Shown: positions 28,138 to 39,594, numbered from the stretch's first letter. The stretch is 64,000 nt of DNA from Woronichinia naegeliana WA131 (GCA_025370055.1 CP073041.1:1612001-1676000); one strand, 5' to 3'. Notes: a model not told the origin generated them from the letters alone. Numbers and translations are program-made.

Positions 28138-29833
28138 GGGCTTGCTGAAAAAGTCAAAAAACGAAAGAAATGTGGGTTAGGGAAGTATGGACTGAAAAAG
28201 CATAGATAACTTATCCTTATGGAAACAAATCAAAATACAGATTTTGTTTAATCTATTGTTCCTTTCTGTCTAAAAAGGTCAACACAAATCACTCCTCACA
28301 AAAGAGAGGAAAATTAACACCATTTTTCACAAGAAAAACGACTCTACAACTTTTTACTTTTTGTCTTCTGAAGTAGAGTAGAAAGATTCATTACCAAAAA
28401 GTTCATCGCAATTACCGTTTCCGAGGTCTCAGGTAGTTTGGCCATCACTCGACCAAGACTAAATTTCCTCTTTCCCTGTCCGAATTTACCCTCAATGGCA
28501 TTACGCACTCTTTCATCTGAGCGTGCCTCTTTCTTTTTTTCTTTGCTCACCTCTTTCGGCGGTCTTCCCAATCGGGGACCACTCATTCTTATATCCCTTT
28601 CTTTACAATAAGCTCGATTCGCTTTTGTTCGATAGATTTTATCCACATGAACCGATTCCGGATAACATCCTGTTTCCCTTTTATATTCTTCTATTCGCGC
28701 TTGTAAATCTCCCGATTCGTTGTAATTATCCCAACTTAATTTGTCTAAGAAGACAAAGCCATTCACATTACTTGCCGATATTTTAGCTCCAAACTCTACT
28801 GCTTTTCCCGCTTTTCCACGCACTATTGGACGCACGTGAGGTTGGCTTACACTCACAATTCTGTTTTCTACTTTATTTGTCTTTTTTTCATACATTTCTA
28901 ACTGTTGCTCATACACTTTTCCTATCGTTACAAGCTCTTCTTGCTCTTTTTTCGTTAGTTTTTCTAACTTTGCTCCCTCTTCTATCATTTTTTCTATATG
29001 AGACAAGTTTCTTTTTATATATCCTAGTTGTTTTTTTGTTCCTTTTCTTCTTTCTTTTTTTGACACACGACGTTTTTTTGCTATGGCTAAGTACTCTTTT
29101 CTTGCCACTTCCCTATAAGTCCTCGGCTTTTCTTTCCTTTTCTCTTTTATTTCTTCATACAGCTTATCTATTATTTTTTCTGTTTTTTCTCTGGCATCAT
29201 TCAATATTCCTATATCCGTTGGATATTTTATATCTGCTGGTGTACAAGTCGCATCTAACAATAACTTTCCTTCATTTTCTTTTTTTTCTGACGCTACACC
29301 CGTCGCTTTTTTTTCTATTTCTTTATTAATTTTATTTATTTATTTATTAATTCCATTCCTATTTTTTTACGAAAATGAACCATCATTAACGCATTAAATG
29401 CTTCTTTGCTACTATAGCTTTCCATTCCTATAAAGTACTGTAAATAAGGGTTCTCTTTTATTTGTTCTACTGTTTCTCTGTCACTTTTTCCTGAAATTTC
29501 TTTGATAATTAATGCTCCTAATGCCATTCTAAATGATTTGGCTGGGGCTCCTTTTTTTTCTGTGAAGTTTTTTGCATATTCTTCCTCATATTCTTCCCAG
29601 GGAATCATTTTTGACATTTCTATCCAACGATTTTCTTCGTCTAACTGCCCGCCGAACAGATTTTTCAAGTTTTCTGGTGTTTCAATTGAGTACTGTTGCT
29701 TTCGGTACATCTGCTTTCTCTCTTCTTAATGCAATGGTTTTGAGGCATTCTACCCTATTTTCGTGCATTCTAGCGGTTCTTAATTCGCCTACTATTTTTC
29801 TCCGTAAAGGTTTCAGCTTTTTTCAGCAAGCCC
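28138..29833 (-). mobile_element. F2: IS5-type element, 1696 bp
   Basis: Ends GGGCTTGCTGAAAAA and inverse. It is 8 bp longer than F4 because a TTTA microsatellite near 29337 is expanded by two units. TAATTC flanks both sides. Confidence 0.93.
28344..29710 (-). pseudogene. F2 transposase, frameshifted by microsatellite expansion
   Basis: The gene begins MYRKQQYSIETPENLKNLFG as in F3, but the extra 8 bp (two TTTA units, near 29337) shift the frame after KIGMELINK (124 codons). The remaining 305+ codons (29261-28344) are otherwise intact. Confidence 0.92.
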
Positions 29834-30614
29834 TAATTCATTCTGTTCAGGTAGAAAAATTCCGTAAGGAATTAGAGTAACTTCTGCTCCAAAGTCATGG
29901 TAAGAATGCCTCTGTTTTTACCCGCGTTTTTCCACTCCTGTCAAATTCTCCCACTTTGACCCCTACCTTGCCATCTAGCGATATACGCAATGTCTTTGGG
30001 TCTTCATCTGCTTCCCTGTTGATTTTTTCGATTTGTTCAAAAATAGCTTCCGTTTCTGCTATCTTTTTTTTCGGTTTGCTTTTTAATACTCTTCTTAAGC
30101 TATACCCCAAATCATTCAATTTTCTTCTGATTGTTTCCGATGATGGTAGTTCTTCCTCTTGATAACCTGATTGTACAATCAGTTGCCTACGCACCTCTTC
30201 ACTTGTTATTCTCGTATATAATCGCGTACTTTTAAAACTTCGGTCTGTTTGACTTTTCGGCTCCACTATCGACTTTATATCTTCTAAGATATTCGGTAAT
30301 TTTGTTTCTTTTTTTTTGCGCCCACTACGGCTGCGACCATCTATGAATGCTTGACCACTCGTTAATTCTTCTGTTCCTTTGCGGATTGTTCGTCTATTCC
30401 ACCCTAATTCGCGTTCTGCGAAGGTTTGTCCCCCTATTCCCAAACCTTGTACAACCTGTGCCATGAATTGTCTCCTGTCGCTACCTTTTAGTTTTTTGGC
30501 TGTTTCGATGTACAGCGATTTTAGGTCTTCACTGATTTCCGTTACTGATTTTTTCAGCATACAATTTACCTTTTTGTTAAAACTGTCTTTTGCTATCGGA
30601 TCATTTATTTTATG

Positions 30615-31115
30615 GCTATCTCTAACAGAATACAGACTACATAGCCTAGAATGCGAACACTGCGGGTCAAAAAGCCGAGGGAAATTGCCAGCAGGAGTGA
30701 CCGAGAAAAGCTATGGGGCAAGATTAGCCGCCTTAGTGGGAGTGCTAAGTGTCGAAGCAAGACAAAGCCATCGTCAGATACAAGGGCTGCTGAGAGAGGT
30801 ATTTGGCATAGAGATAGGGAGAGGGACAATCAACAACATCAGGCAAGAAGTAAGTGAAGCCATAGCCGCCGCCAATGAAGAAGCGAAAGAATATGCCAAG
30901 CAACAACCGGTGGTGAACTGTGATGAGAGGGGATTTAGCCAGCAAAATCGGAATGACAACAACCCAACAGAGAAGAAAGCATGGCTGTGGGTGCTGGTGC
31001 CCCCATGGATAAGCCTATTTCTAGTCACCTTGAGTCGTAGCCAAGAAGTGGCCAAACAGTTAATCGGCGAGACATTCACGGGCTACTTAGGCAGTGACCA
31101 TTATGGCAGCTACAG
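30615..31115 (+). pseudogene. IS66-type transposase (TnpC), N-terminal/central part
   Basis: The frame reads LHSLECEHCGSKSRGKLPAG (zinc ribbon), RLAALVGVLSVEARQSHRQI, VVNCDERGF (catalytic Asp) and GYLGSDHYGSY (second Asp). It breaks at 31116 where another element's end (CAGCAATTCTAAATTT) starts. The matching C-terminal part lies 6.7 kb away at 37859-38257. Confidence 0.85.
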
Positions 31116-31478
31116 CAGCAATTCTAAATTTGAAAAATCAGGAGGAATTAGTGGCGGGTAGAGGGTCAAATGGCTCAAGCATAAAATCAAGAAGGTGTTG
31201 CCAGCTATCAAAGACAAAATAGATAGTAAGAGTGCGTAAATGGGAAAAAAAGCATCTTCGAGTCCCTAAAAGTAGTCGGATACGTTGGTAGGACTCATCT
31301 AAAAGCTGTAAAACGGTGTGAAACAAGAAAGCCAGTAAATTTAAGGTGAGCAAAAAGGTAGCAAGATGGTGGTCACCATGTCCAAAATTGTGTTCTAGAT
31401 GGTAGCCCTGAGTCTTAAGAGTATTATGGTTCTCATTTTCGGTTTTCCAACGAGAGCGAGCGACACTGGGTACTGGTA
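31116..31478 (-). pseudogene. Unassigned-family transposase, C-terminal fragment
   Basis: Starts at the terminal sequence CAGCAATTCTAAATTT. On the minus strand it encodes SRWKTENENHNTLKTQGYHL and GHGDHHLATFLLTLNLLAFL, the C-terminus of a DDE transposase of an ISNCY-like family I cannot name. The N-terminal portion of the same family lies at 33964-34140 beyond an IS1-type insertion, and another at 43152. Confidence 0.7.
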
Positions 31479-32074
31479 TCGTGTGATCAAAGCTAGAAAA
31501 AGTTATGGTGTAAGAGTTTGAGAAAATAGAAAATAACTTACGACTGGACATATTCCCGTTTTTGTTATACTATTATTATTGTCATTATATTAAAGAAAGG
31601 GAAAACAGAAAGCAATGTCAACATTGAATAAAAGCTCAATTGACCTCCTAAGTGATATTGGCTTACCCCAAGAGAAAGAGGAAGCCTTATTTCAGAAAAA
31701 CTGCCCTCATTGCTATAGTGAAAAAGTAAAAATACATTCTCATTATCAAACGAAAGGTAACGGGGAACGTAAAATGTTCATTTGTCAAGAATGTAGTTCT
31801 TGTTTTGCTGAGACTTATGGTAGCGTAATCGCTGGCTTAGAAACCCCATTAAGTGAAATTGTAAAAGTATTAAAAGCCAGAATGGAAGGAATAGGATTAA
31901 ATGCAGCAGCCCGAGTATTCGGCTACGCGAAAACAACAATATTGAATTGGGAAAAGAAATTATCAGGATTACAAGAGACATTATTTTTATACGCCTTAGT
32001 GAATGAATTTGTTAAATTAGTAATAGAAGGGGATGAACTATACACAAAAGTTGGAAAAAATAAAGAAGCAAGTG

Positions 32075-33286
32075 GGGTACATCCCGGATAAAGTAGTACA
32101 TAGAATCTGGGGTAAAATGGAAAAAAACTGATGAGCGAAAAAAGTATGTTACCGATTCCCCCAGAAGAAAAAGCACTGTTAAAACAGCATCTCACCGAAT
32201 CAGCCCGTATCCTGCGCAAATATACGGAACCAGAGAAACAGAAGGACTTTGGAAGCATCGAAGTAGAAGTCAGAACCCAGATGTTAGAAATTGTGGGGCC
32301 AACAATGGGGGAGTTTTTTTTTCAGAAGGGGGAAAAAAACGGTCTGGAAACAAGCGAAAAATCAAAACCCTAGTCGGAGAAGTGGAAATAAGCCAAAAAC
32401 AAGCCAGAAAACTAAAGGTGTCGCCAAAAATCGTCTTAAGTCCAGGTTTAGAGAAATGCTGTCTAAGAGCCAGTGCGAAAACATCCTACCAACAAGCAGA
32501 AGAAGATATAGAGGAGTTGATGGGGATAAAAGTAGGACATAGCAGTTTACATCGCTTGGTAGAACGGACAGAACTGCCCTTAGCTCAAGCTCAGTCAGAG
32601 AGTGCGGGGGTCAGTATAGATGGGGGAAAGATTTGTCTGCGGGGCGAGGAGAAGGAAGGGGGACAGTGGCGAGATTATAAACTGGTGAGTCTTCATGGCA
32701 ATGTCTGTGAAGCCTTTTTCCAAGACCCAGAGGGCTTAAAGAATTGGAGCAATGTTCAACCTTTGTCCCCAATAGTGACCTTTTTGGGAGATGGTCATCC
32801 CGGAATCTGGAATGCGGTAGAGAGTTTCGCCACTCAATCGTGGCTGATACGACGAGAGGTGTTGGATTGGTATCATCTCAAGGAGAATCTGTTCAAAGTG
32901 GGTGGCTCTCTCAAACGGCTAGAAGCAGTGGAGCATTTACTGTGGCGGGGTTTTGTGAACAAGGCAATAGATGCGTTTGATGGAGTCAAAAGCAAGAGGG
33001 CAAAGAATTTTCAAGCCTATTTGACGAAGCATTATCAGCGTATCCCTGATTACCAATACTATCAACAGCTTGGTATTGTGATTGGTTCTGGTGATGTGGA
33101 GTCTAAGATTAAACAGGTGGGAGCTAGGGTTAAATTGTCGGGAGCACGTTGGCATCTTCATAATGTTTCTCGTATTCTTCGGCTACGATGTGCTTATCTC
33201 AATCACTCTCCTCTTTTGAGTGTCAATGTATTATCTTAAGTCTCCTCTTTTGAGTGTCAATGTATTATCTTAAGTGGGATGCACCC
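32075..33286 (+). mobile_element. L3: complete ISKra4-like element, 1212 bp
   Basis: Ends GGGTACATCCC and GGGATGCACCC. Perfect 8-bp target duplication AGCAAGTG (32067-32074 and 33287-33294). The right end carries a tandem duplication of about 34 bp (33207-33273) that L2 lacks. Confidence 0.93.
32131..33239 (+). CDS. L3 transposase, two frames joined by a -1 frameshift
   Basis: Frame 1 (32131-32373) begins MSEKSMLPIPPEEKALLKQH. Frame 2 (open before 32382, ends 33239) holds the DDE core: SIDGGKICLRG, GDGHPGIWN, IGSGDVESKIKQ. They overlap around the heptamer A AAA AAC at 32334-32340, in register for a -1 shift. The shifted product reads KKRSGNKRKIKTLVGEVEIS, which aligns with the uninterrupted L4 sequence KAGRERTVDSIIGKVKIT. 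This supports a genuine fusion product. Confidence 0.88.
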
Positions 33287-33963
33287 AGCAAGTGCCTCTG
33301 AGTGGTGGACAATCGTGCTCATGGAAAGGGCTAGCCGCTTTATTTGGCATTTAAAATGTGGTCGAAAAGAGCAGAAATTATTTCTAGAAGCAATGATGAC
33401 GGTAGCGGAATTATTTGAAAGGAGTGCAGAATCTCTCCAGTTATTTACAGATGGAGAAAAGCGATATAGTCAACTGCTATTTAATATTTGTCACGAAGCA
33501 TTAAGGACTGGAAAGCGAGGTCGTCCCACCAAAGTATTACCGAAGGGTCTTGTGGTAAGACTAAAAAATAAGAGTAGTAAACGTCAAGATTCTGAGGGTA
33601 AACTAAAGAAAGTAGAAACTCCGAAACCAGAACATCCAGAGACAACAAAAAAACCAGAAGAAAAGGACATCCATACCAACCACGTTGAGGCATTTAATAG
33701 TGCTATCCGACGCTATTTAGCCGCCTTTCGTCGTCGTACAAATACTTATGCTAAATCTGTTGTGGGATTACAGCGAGTCCTAGATATTTTCTGGATGGTT
33801 CATAACTTTGTTCGCAGCCATTTTACTACTAGAGAAGTTCCTGCTGTAGCTCTCGGTATAATTGAAAAAGGGTTAACTTGGGAGGACTTACTCCAAATTC
33901 GCCTGATTTCTTGAACCTCTCGTATTGCAACGTTTGTAGCTTCTAGCTAGACGATACCAGTGC

Positions 33964-34140
33964 CGCGACTATGCAGTTGTCTCTGATGTTCTAGGAATGA
34001 TTCACATTGCATTAGAAACAGGCTGAAACCACCTAGTACCGCATATTTTAGGCTGTAGGTTGTATTTGGACTGGGTTGGCGAGGGTCTTTCATTTTCTCT
34101 ATACTTGCTACCAAGTACGCTATCAGACCAGTCATACTGA
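33964..34140 (-). pseudogene. Unassigned-family transposase, N-terminal fragment
   Basis: Encodes TGLIAYLVASIEKMKDPRQP ... FLMQCESFLEHQRQLHSRG, the N-terminal region of the same family as 43152-43407. Cut on one side by F3 and on the other by the IS1-type element. Confidence 0.75.
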
Positions 34141-35778
34141 GGGCTTGCTGAAAAAAGCTGAAACCTTTACGGAGAAAAATAGTAGGCGAATTAAGAACCG
34201 CTAGAATGCACGAAAATAGGGTAGAATGCCTCAAAACCATTGCATTAAGAAGAGAGAAAGCAGATGTACCGAAAGCAACAGTACTCAATTGAAACACCAG
34301 AAAACTTGAAAAATCTGTTCGGCGGGCAGTTAGACGAAGAAAATCGTTGGATAGAAATGTCAAAAATGATTCTTTGGGAAGAATATGAGGAAGAATATGC
34401 AAAAAACTTCACAGAAAAAAAAGGAGCCCCAGCCAAATCATTTAGAATGGCATTAGGAGCATTAATTATCAAAGAAATTTCAGGAAAAAGTGACAGAGAA
34501 ACAGTAGAACAAATAAAAGAGAACCCTTATTTACAGTACTTTATAGGAATGGAAAGCTATAGTAGCAAAGAAGCATTTAATGCGTCAATGATGGTTCATT
34601 TTCGTAAAAAAATAGGAATGGAATTAATAAATAAAATTAATAAAGAAATAGAAAAAAAAGCGACGGGTGTAGCGTCAGAAAAAAAAGAAAATGAAGGAAA
34701 GTTATTGTTAGATGCGACTTGTACACCAGCAGATATAAAATATCCAACGGATATAGGAATATTGAATGATGCCAGAGAAAAAACAGAAAAAATAATAGAT
34801 AAGCTGTATGAAGAAATAAAAGAGAAAAGGAAAGAAAAGCCGAGGACTTATAGGGAAGTGGCAAGAAAAGAGTACTTAGCCATAGCAAAAAAACGTCGTG
34901 TGTCAAAAAAAGAAAGAAGAAAAGGAACAAAAAAACAACTAGGATATATAAAAAGAAACTTGTCTGATATAGAAAAAATGATAGAAGAGGGAGCAAAGTT
35001 AGAAAAACTAACGAAAAAAGAGCAAGAAGAGCTTGTAACGATAGGAAAAGTGTATGAGCAACAGTTAGAAATGTATGAAAAAAAGACAAATAAAGTAGAA
35101 AACAGAATTGTGAGTGTAAGCCAACCTCACGTGCGTCCAATAGTGCGTGGAAAAGCGGGAAAAGCAGTAGAGTTTGGAGCTAAAATATCGGCAAGTAATG
35201 TGAATGGCTTTGTCTTCTTAGACAAATTAAGTTGGGATAATTACAACGAATCGGGAGATTTACAAGCGCGAATAGAAGAATATAAAAGGGAAACAGGATG
35301 TTATCCGGAATCGGTTCATGTGGATAAAATCTATCGAACAAAAGCGAATCGAGCTTATTGTAAAGAAAGGGATATAAGAATGAGTGGTCCCCGATTGGGA
35401 AGACCGCCGAAAGAGGTGAGCAAAGAAAAAAAGAAAGAGGCACGCTCAGATGAAAGAGTGCGTAATGCCATTGAGGGTAAATTCGGACAGGGAAAGAGGA
35501 AATTTAGTCTTGGTCGAGTGATGGCCAAACTACCTGAGACCTCGGAAACGGTAATTGCGATGAACTTTTTGGTAATGAATCTTTCTACTCTACTTCAGAA
35601 GACAAAAAGTAAAAAGTTGTAGAGTCGTTTTTCTTGTGAAAAATGGTGTTAATTTTCCTCTCTTTTGTGAGGAGTGATTTGTGTTGACCTTTTTAGACAG
35701 AAAGGAACAATAGATTAAACAAAATCTGTATTTTGATTTGTTTCCATAAGGATAAGTTATCTATGCTTTTTCAGTCCA
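34141..35778 (+). mobile_element. F3: IS5-type element, right end missing
   Basis: Left end GGGCTTGCTGAAAAA at 34141. The sequence matches F4 (inverted) until 35778, then L4 (GGGAGCATCCC) begins; the last ~50 bp of the right end are gone. Only the transposase gene is intact. Confidence 0.9.
34264..35622 (+). CDS. F3 transposase, IS5 family
   Basis: 452 aa, intact. The N-terminal DUF772-like part (GGQLDEENRWIEM, ALGALIIKEISGKSDRETVE) is followed by LLDATCTPADIKYPTDIG (catalytic Asp), a Lys/Glu-rich coiled insert, NVNGFVFLDKLSWDNY, and GCYPESVHVDKIYRT (Asp) with RNAIEGKFGQGKRKFSLGR (Glu) near the end. Has the D variant at NLSDIEKM, as F4. May be active in trans. Confidence 0.92.
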   Translation: MYRKQQYSIETPENLKNLFGGQLDEENRWIEMSKMILWEEYEEEYAKNFTEKKGAPAKSFRMALGALIIKEISGKSDRETVEQIKENPYLQYFIGMESYSSKEAFNASMMVHFRKKIGMELINKINKEIEKKATGVASEKKENEGKLLLDATCTPADIKYPTDIGILNDAREKTEKIIDKLYEEIKEKRKEKPRTYREVARKEYLAIAKKRRVSKKERRKGTKKQLGYIKRNLSDIEKMIEEGAKLEKLTKKEQEELVTIGKVYEQQLEMYEKKTNKVENRIVSVSQPHVRPIVRGKAGKAVEFGAKISASNVNGFVFLDKLSWDNYNESGDLQARIEEYKRETGCYPESVHVDKIYRTKANRAYCKERDIRMSGPRLGRPPKEVSKEKKKEARSDERVRNAIEGKFGQGKRKFSLGRVMAKLPETSETVIAMNFLVMNLSTLLQKTKSKKL

Positions 35779-36170
35779 GGGAGCATCCCAAATTTGCAGT
35801 AAGTATAAATGCTTAGTTACAAAGAAGGGAAAAGGGGATAATCTAAAAAGTTATAAAAATTGGAGTACAAAAAATGAACGTTGAAGATAAGCAAAAATTA
35901 GACGACCATCTCAAAGCTATCGCAGAAATCATGGTCAGAAATACGCAAAAAGAAGACTTGAAAAGCTTTGAAAGTATAGAACTAGCGGTACGAGAGCAAA
36001 TGTTGACGGTCGTAAGTCCAGCTATTGGCCGTTTTTTTTGTGAAACAGCAACAGGAACAAAAGCAGGAAGAGAAAGAACAGTGGACAGTATTATCGGAAA
36101 AGTAAAAATTACAGAAAAACAGGCGAAAAAGCTAGGGTTAGAAAAAAATAAACAAGTGAGTCCTTATTTA
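35779..36170 (+). pseudogene. L4: ISKra4-like element, left part with N-terminal transposase
   Basis: Starts with the element end GGGAGCATCCC at 35779, placed inside F3. From 35874 it encodes MNVEDKQKLDDHLKAIAEIM, AVREQMLTVVSPAIGRFF and KVKITEKQAKKLGLEKNKQ, in one uninterrupted frame (no A7 slippage needed). It stops at 36170, where F4 begins; the frame continues 24 codons into F4 by chance. Confidence 0.82.
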
Positions 36171-37858
36171 GGGCTTGCTGAAAAAGTCAAAAAACGAAAG
36201 AAATGTGGGTTAGGGAAGTATGGACTGAAAAAGCATAGATAACTTATCCTTATGGAAACAAATCAAAATACAGATTTTGTTTAATCTATTGTTCCTTTCT
36301 GTCTAAAAAGGTCAACACAAATCACTCCTCACAAAAGAGAGGAAAATTAACACCATTTTTCACAAGAAAAACGACTCTACAACTTTTTACTTTTTGTCTT
36401 CTGAAGTAGAGTAGAAAGATTCATTACCAAAAAGTTCATCGCAATTACCGTTTCCGAGGTCTCAGGTAGTTTGGCCATCACTCGACCAAGACTAAATTTC
36501 CTCTTTCCCTGTCCGAATTTACCCTCAATGGCATTACGCACTCTTTCATCTGAGCGTGCCTCTTTCTTTTTTTCTTTGCTCACCTCTTTCGGCGGTCTTC
36601 CCAATCGGGGACCACTCATTCTTATATCCCTTTCTTTACAATAAGCTCGATTCGCTTTTGTTCGATAGATTTTATCCACATGAACCGATTCCGGATAACA
36701 TCCTGTTTCCCTTTTATATTCTTCTATTCGCGCTTGTAAATCTCCCGATTCGTTGTAATTATCCCAACTTAATTTGTCTAAGAAGACAAAGCCATTCACA
36801 TTACTTGCCGATATTTTAGCTCCAAACTCTACTGCTTTTCCCGCTTTTCCACGCACTATTGGACGCACGTGAGGTTGGCTTACACTCACAATTCTGTTTT
36901 CTACTTTATTTGTCTTTTTTTCATACATTTCTAACTGTTGCTCATACACTTTTCCTATCGTTACAAGCTCTTCTTGCTCTTTTTTCGTTAGTTTTTCTAA
37001 CTTTGCTCCCTCTTCTATCATTTTTTCTATATCAGACAAGTTTCTTTTTATATATCCTAGTTGTTTTTTTGTTCCTTTTCTTCTTTCTTTTTTTGACACA
37101 CGACGTTTTTTTGCTATGGCTAAGTACTCTTTTCTTGCCACTTCCCTATAAGTCCTCGGCTTTTCTTTCCTTTTCTCTTTTATTTCTTCATACAGCTTAT
37201 CTATTATTTTTTCTGTTTTTTCTCTGGCATCATTCAATATTCCTATATCCGTTGGATATTTTATATCTGCTGGTGTACAAGTCGCATCTAACAATAACTT
37301 TCCTTCATTTTCTTTTTTTTCTGACGCTACACCCGTCGCTTTTTTTTCTATTTCTTTATTAATTTTATTTATTAATTCCATTCCTATTTTTTTACGAAAA
37401 TGAACCATCATTGACGCATTAAATGCTTCTTTGCTACTATAGCTTTCCATTCCTATAAAGTACTGTAAATAAGGGTTCTCTTTTATTTGTTCTACTGTTT
37501 CTCTGTCACTTTTTCCTGAAATTTCTTTGATAATTAATGCTCCTAATGCCATTCTAAATGATTTGGCTGGGGCTCCTTTTTTTTCTGTGAAGTTTTTTGC
37601 ATATTCTTCCTCATATTCTTCCCAAAGAATCATTTTTGACATTTCTATCCAACGATTTTCTTCGTCTAACTGCCCGCCGAACAGATTTTTCAAGTTTTCT
37701 GGTGTTTCAATTGAGTACTGTTGCTTTCGGTACATCTGCTTTCTCTCTTCTTAATGCAATGGTTTTGAGGCATTCTACCCTATTTTCGTGCATTCTAGCG
37801 GTTCTTAATTCGCCTACTATTTTTCTCCGTAAAGGTTTCAGCTTTTTTCAGCAAGCCC
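36171..37858 (-). mobile_element. F4: complete IS5-type element, 1688 bp
   Basis: Both ends GGGCTTGCTGAAAAA present. No target duplication: left flank TTATTTA, right flank GAATTAATG. Inverted relative to F3, 392 bp away. Confidence 0.94.
36377..37735 (-). CDS. F4 transposase, IS5 family
   Basis: 452 aa, identical to the F3 protein, intact DDE core and intact ends, so the copy most likely to be mobile in this family. Confidence 0.93.
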   Translation of the reverse strand: MYRKQQYSIETPENLKNLFGGQLDEENRWIEMSKMILWEEYEEEYAKNFTEKKGAPAKSFRMALGALIIKEISGKSDRETVEQIKENPYLQYFIGMESYSSKEAFNASMMVHFRKKIGMELINKINKEIEKKATGVASEKKENEGKLLLDATCTPADIKYPTDIGILNDAREKTEKIIDKLYEEIKEKRKEKPRTYREVARKEYLAIAKKRRVSKKERRKGTKKQLGYIKRNLSDIEKMIEEGAKLEKLTKKEQEELVTIGKVYEQQLEMYEKKTNKVENRIVSVSQPHVRPIVRGKAGKAVEFGAKISASNVNGFVFLDKLSWDNYNESGDLQARIEEYKRETGCYPESVHVDKIYRTKANRAYCKERDIRMSGPRLGRPPKEVSKEKKKEARSDERVRNAIEGKFGQGKRKFSLGRVMAKLPETSETVIAMNFLVMNLSTLLQKTKSKKL

Positions 37859-38257
37859 GAATTAATGTCGGCGGCGGCTATCGAAATTGGTTGGCGCGAA
37901 AAATCGCCCCTCGCGAAAACAGTCCGTACCTGTCGAAAGTTGCTGAAAGTGGAGGCGGCTCTCTGGACGTTTGTCTATAGAGAGGGGGTGGAACCGACGA
38001 ATAATTCAGCACAACGAGCTTTGCGACCAGCCGTAATTTGGCGTAACCTCAGCTTTGGTTCTCAGTCTCAAGCGGGGAGTGAGTTTGTGTCGAGAATGCT
38101 GACAGTCAATCATTCGTTGAAATTACAAGGGCGTTCTGTCTTAGATTTTCTGACGCAATCATGTCTAGCGGCTCGACTAGGGGAGCAGCCTCCTTCTCTA
38201 ATTCCTTTTGTTCAGGAGCCCGCCGTCTCAAATCCTAGACCCTTGATTTTTTTGTAG
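37859..38257 (+). pseudogene. IS66-type transposase (TnpC), C-terminal part
   Basis: The frame from about 37865 reads RTCRKLLKVEAALWTFVYRE, GVEPTNNSAQRALRPAVIWR and SFGSQSQAGSEFVSRMLTV, the C-terminal signature of IS66 TnpC including the catalytic Glu block. Same strand as the N-terminal part at 30615-31115; about 120-130 residues between them are missing. Confidence 0.85.
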
Positions 38258-38424
38258 GCTATTGGACGGTTACAGTAATGACATTCTTGTTTGTCGTTAC
38301 AGTCCCCCTAAACATTACGATGGTCGGAAAGTTTTTTCGTCTCAATTGCTACCATTTTTTCCCTAATGCCATTCTCAGCCTTGCAAAATCTGGAAAAAGT
38401 TTTAAAGAATCGGATAAACCCTAA

Positions 38425-39498
<1,074 letters not shown>

Positions 39499-39594
39499 CG
39501 GGTTGCCCATTCTCTTCCTGTTTAATGCCACTTTGTACAGGATGAGATTGTTGATAGGGATTTATCCTTATCAGGGGTTGGGAGGATCAATAAT

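Larger units (their letters stand above)
27972..30560 (-). pseudogene. ISAzo13-type transposase, split by F2 and truncated by L2
   Basis: The N-terminal 221 codons lie at 30560-29895 (MLKKSVTEISEDLKSLYIET ... ISLDGKVGVKVGEFDRSG). The reading continues, after a frameshift near 29900, as HDFGAEVTLIPYGIFLPEQN to 29834. F2 intervenes, and the gene resumes at 28137 (LYFFVSSKLTADCIGDILES ... NQDNGPENHSRRSQFM) until L2 cuts it at 27972. The sequence TAATTC occurs on both sides of F2. The catalytic core is recognisable but the gene is broken three times. Confidence 0.82.
31615..33914 (+). pseudogene. IS1-type transposase, interrupted by L3
   Basis: The N-terminal part (31615-32074) has an InsA-like zinc finger (CPHC...CQEC) and HTH (GLNAAARVFGYAKTTILNWE), and the first catalytic Asp in GDELYTKVG. 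Removing L3 and one AGCAAGTG copy joins it in frame to 33295-33914, with Asp in LFTDGEKRY and Glu in HVEAFNSAIRRYL. It would be restored to a single ~360-aa protein by precise excision. Confidence 0.87.
31479..33963 (+). mobile_element. IS1-type element, split by L3
   Basis: Left end GGTACTGGTATCGTGTGATC near 31479; right end is the inverse of GGCACTGGTATCGTCTAGC at 33963. Net length without L3 and one duplicate is about 1265 bp. The flanks GCGACACT and GCGACTAT resemble an imperfect 8-bp target duplication. Confidence 0.8.

Noticed and set aside
33300-33345. Apparent loss of a catalytic Asp in the IS1-type transposase (MERASRF for MDRASRF)
   Set aside because: The DDE residues are better placed at GDELYTKVG, FTDGEKRY and HVEAFNS, all present, so this change need not be inactivating.
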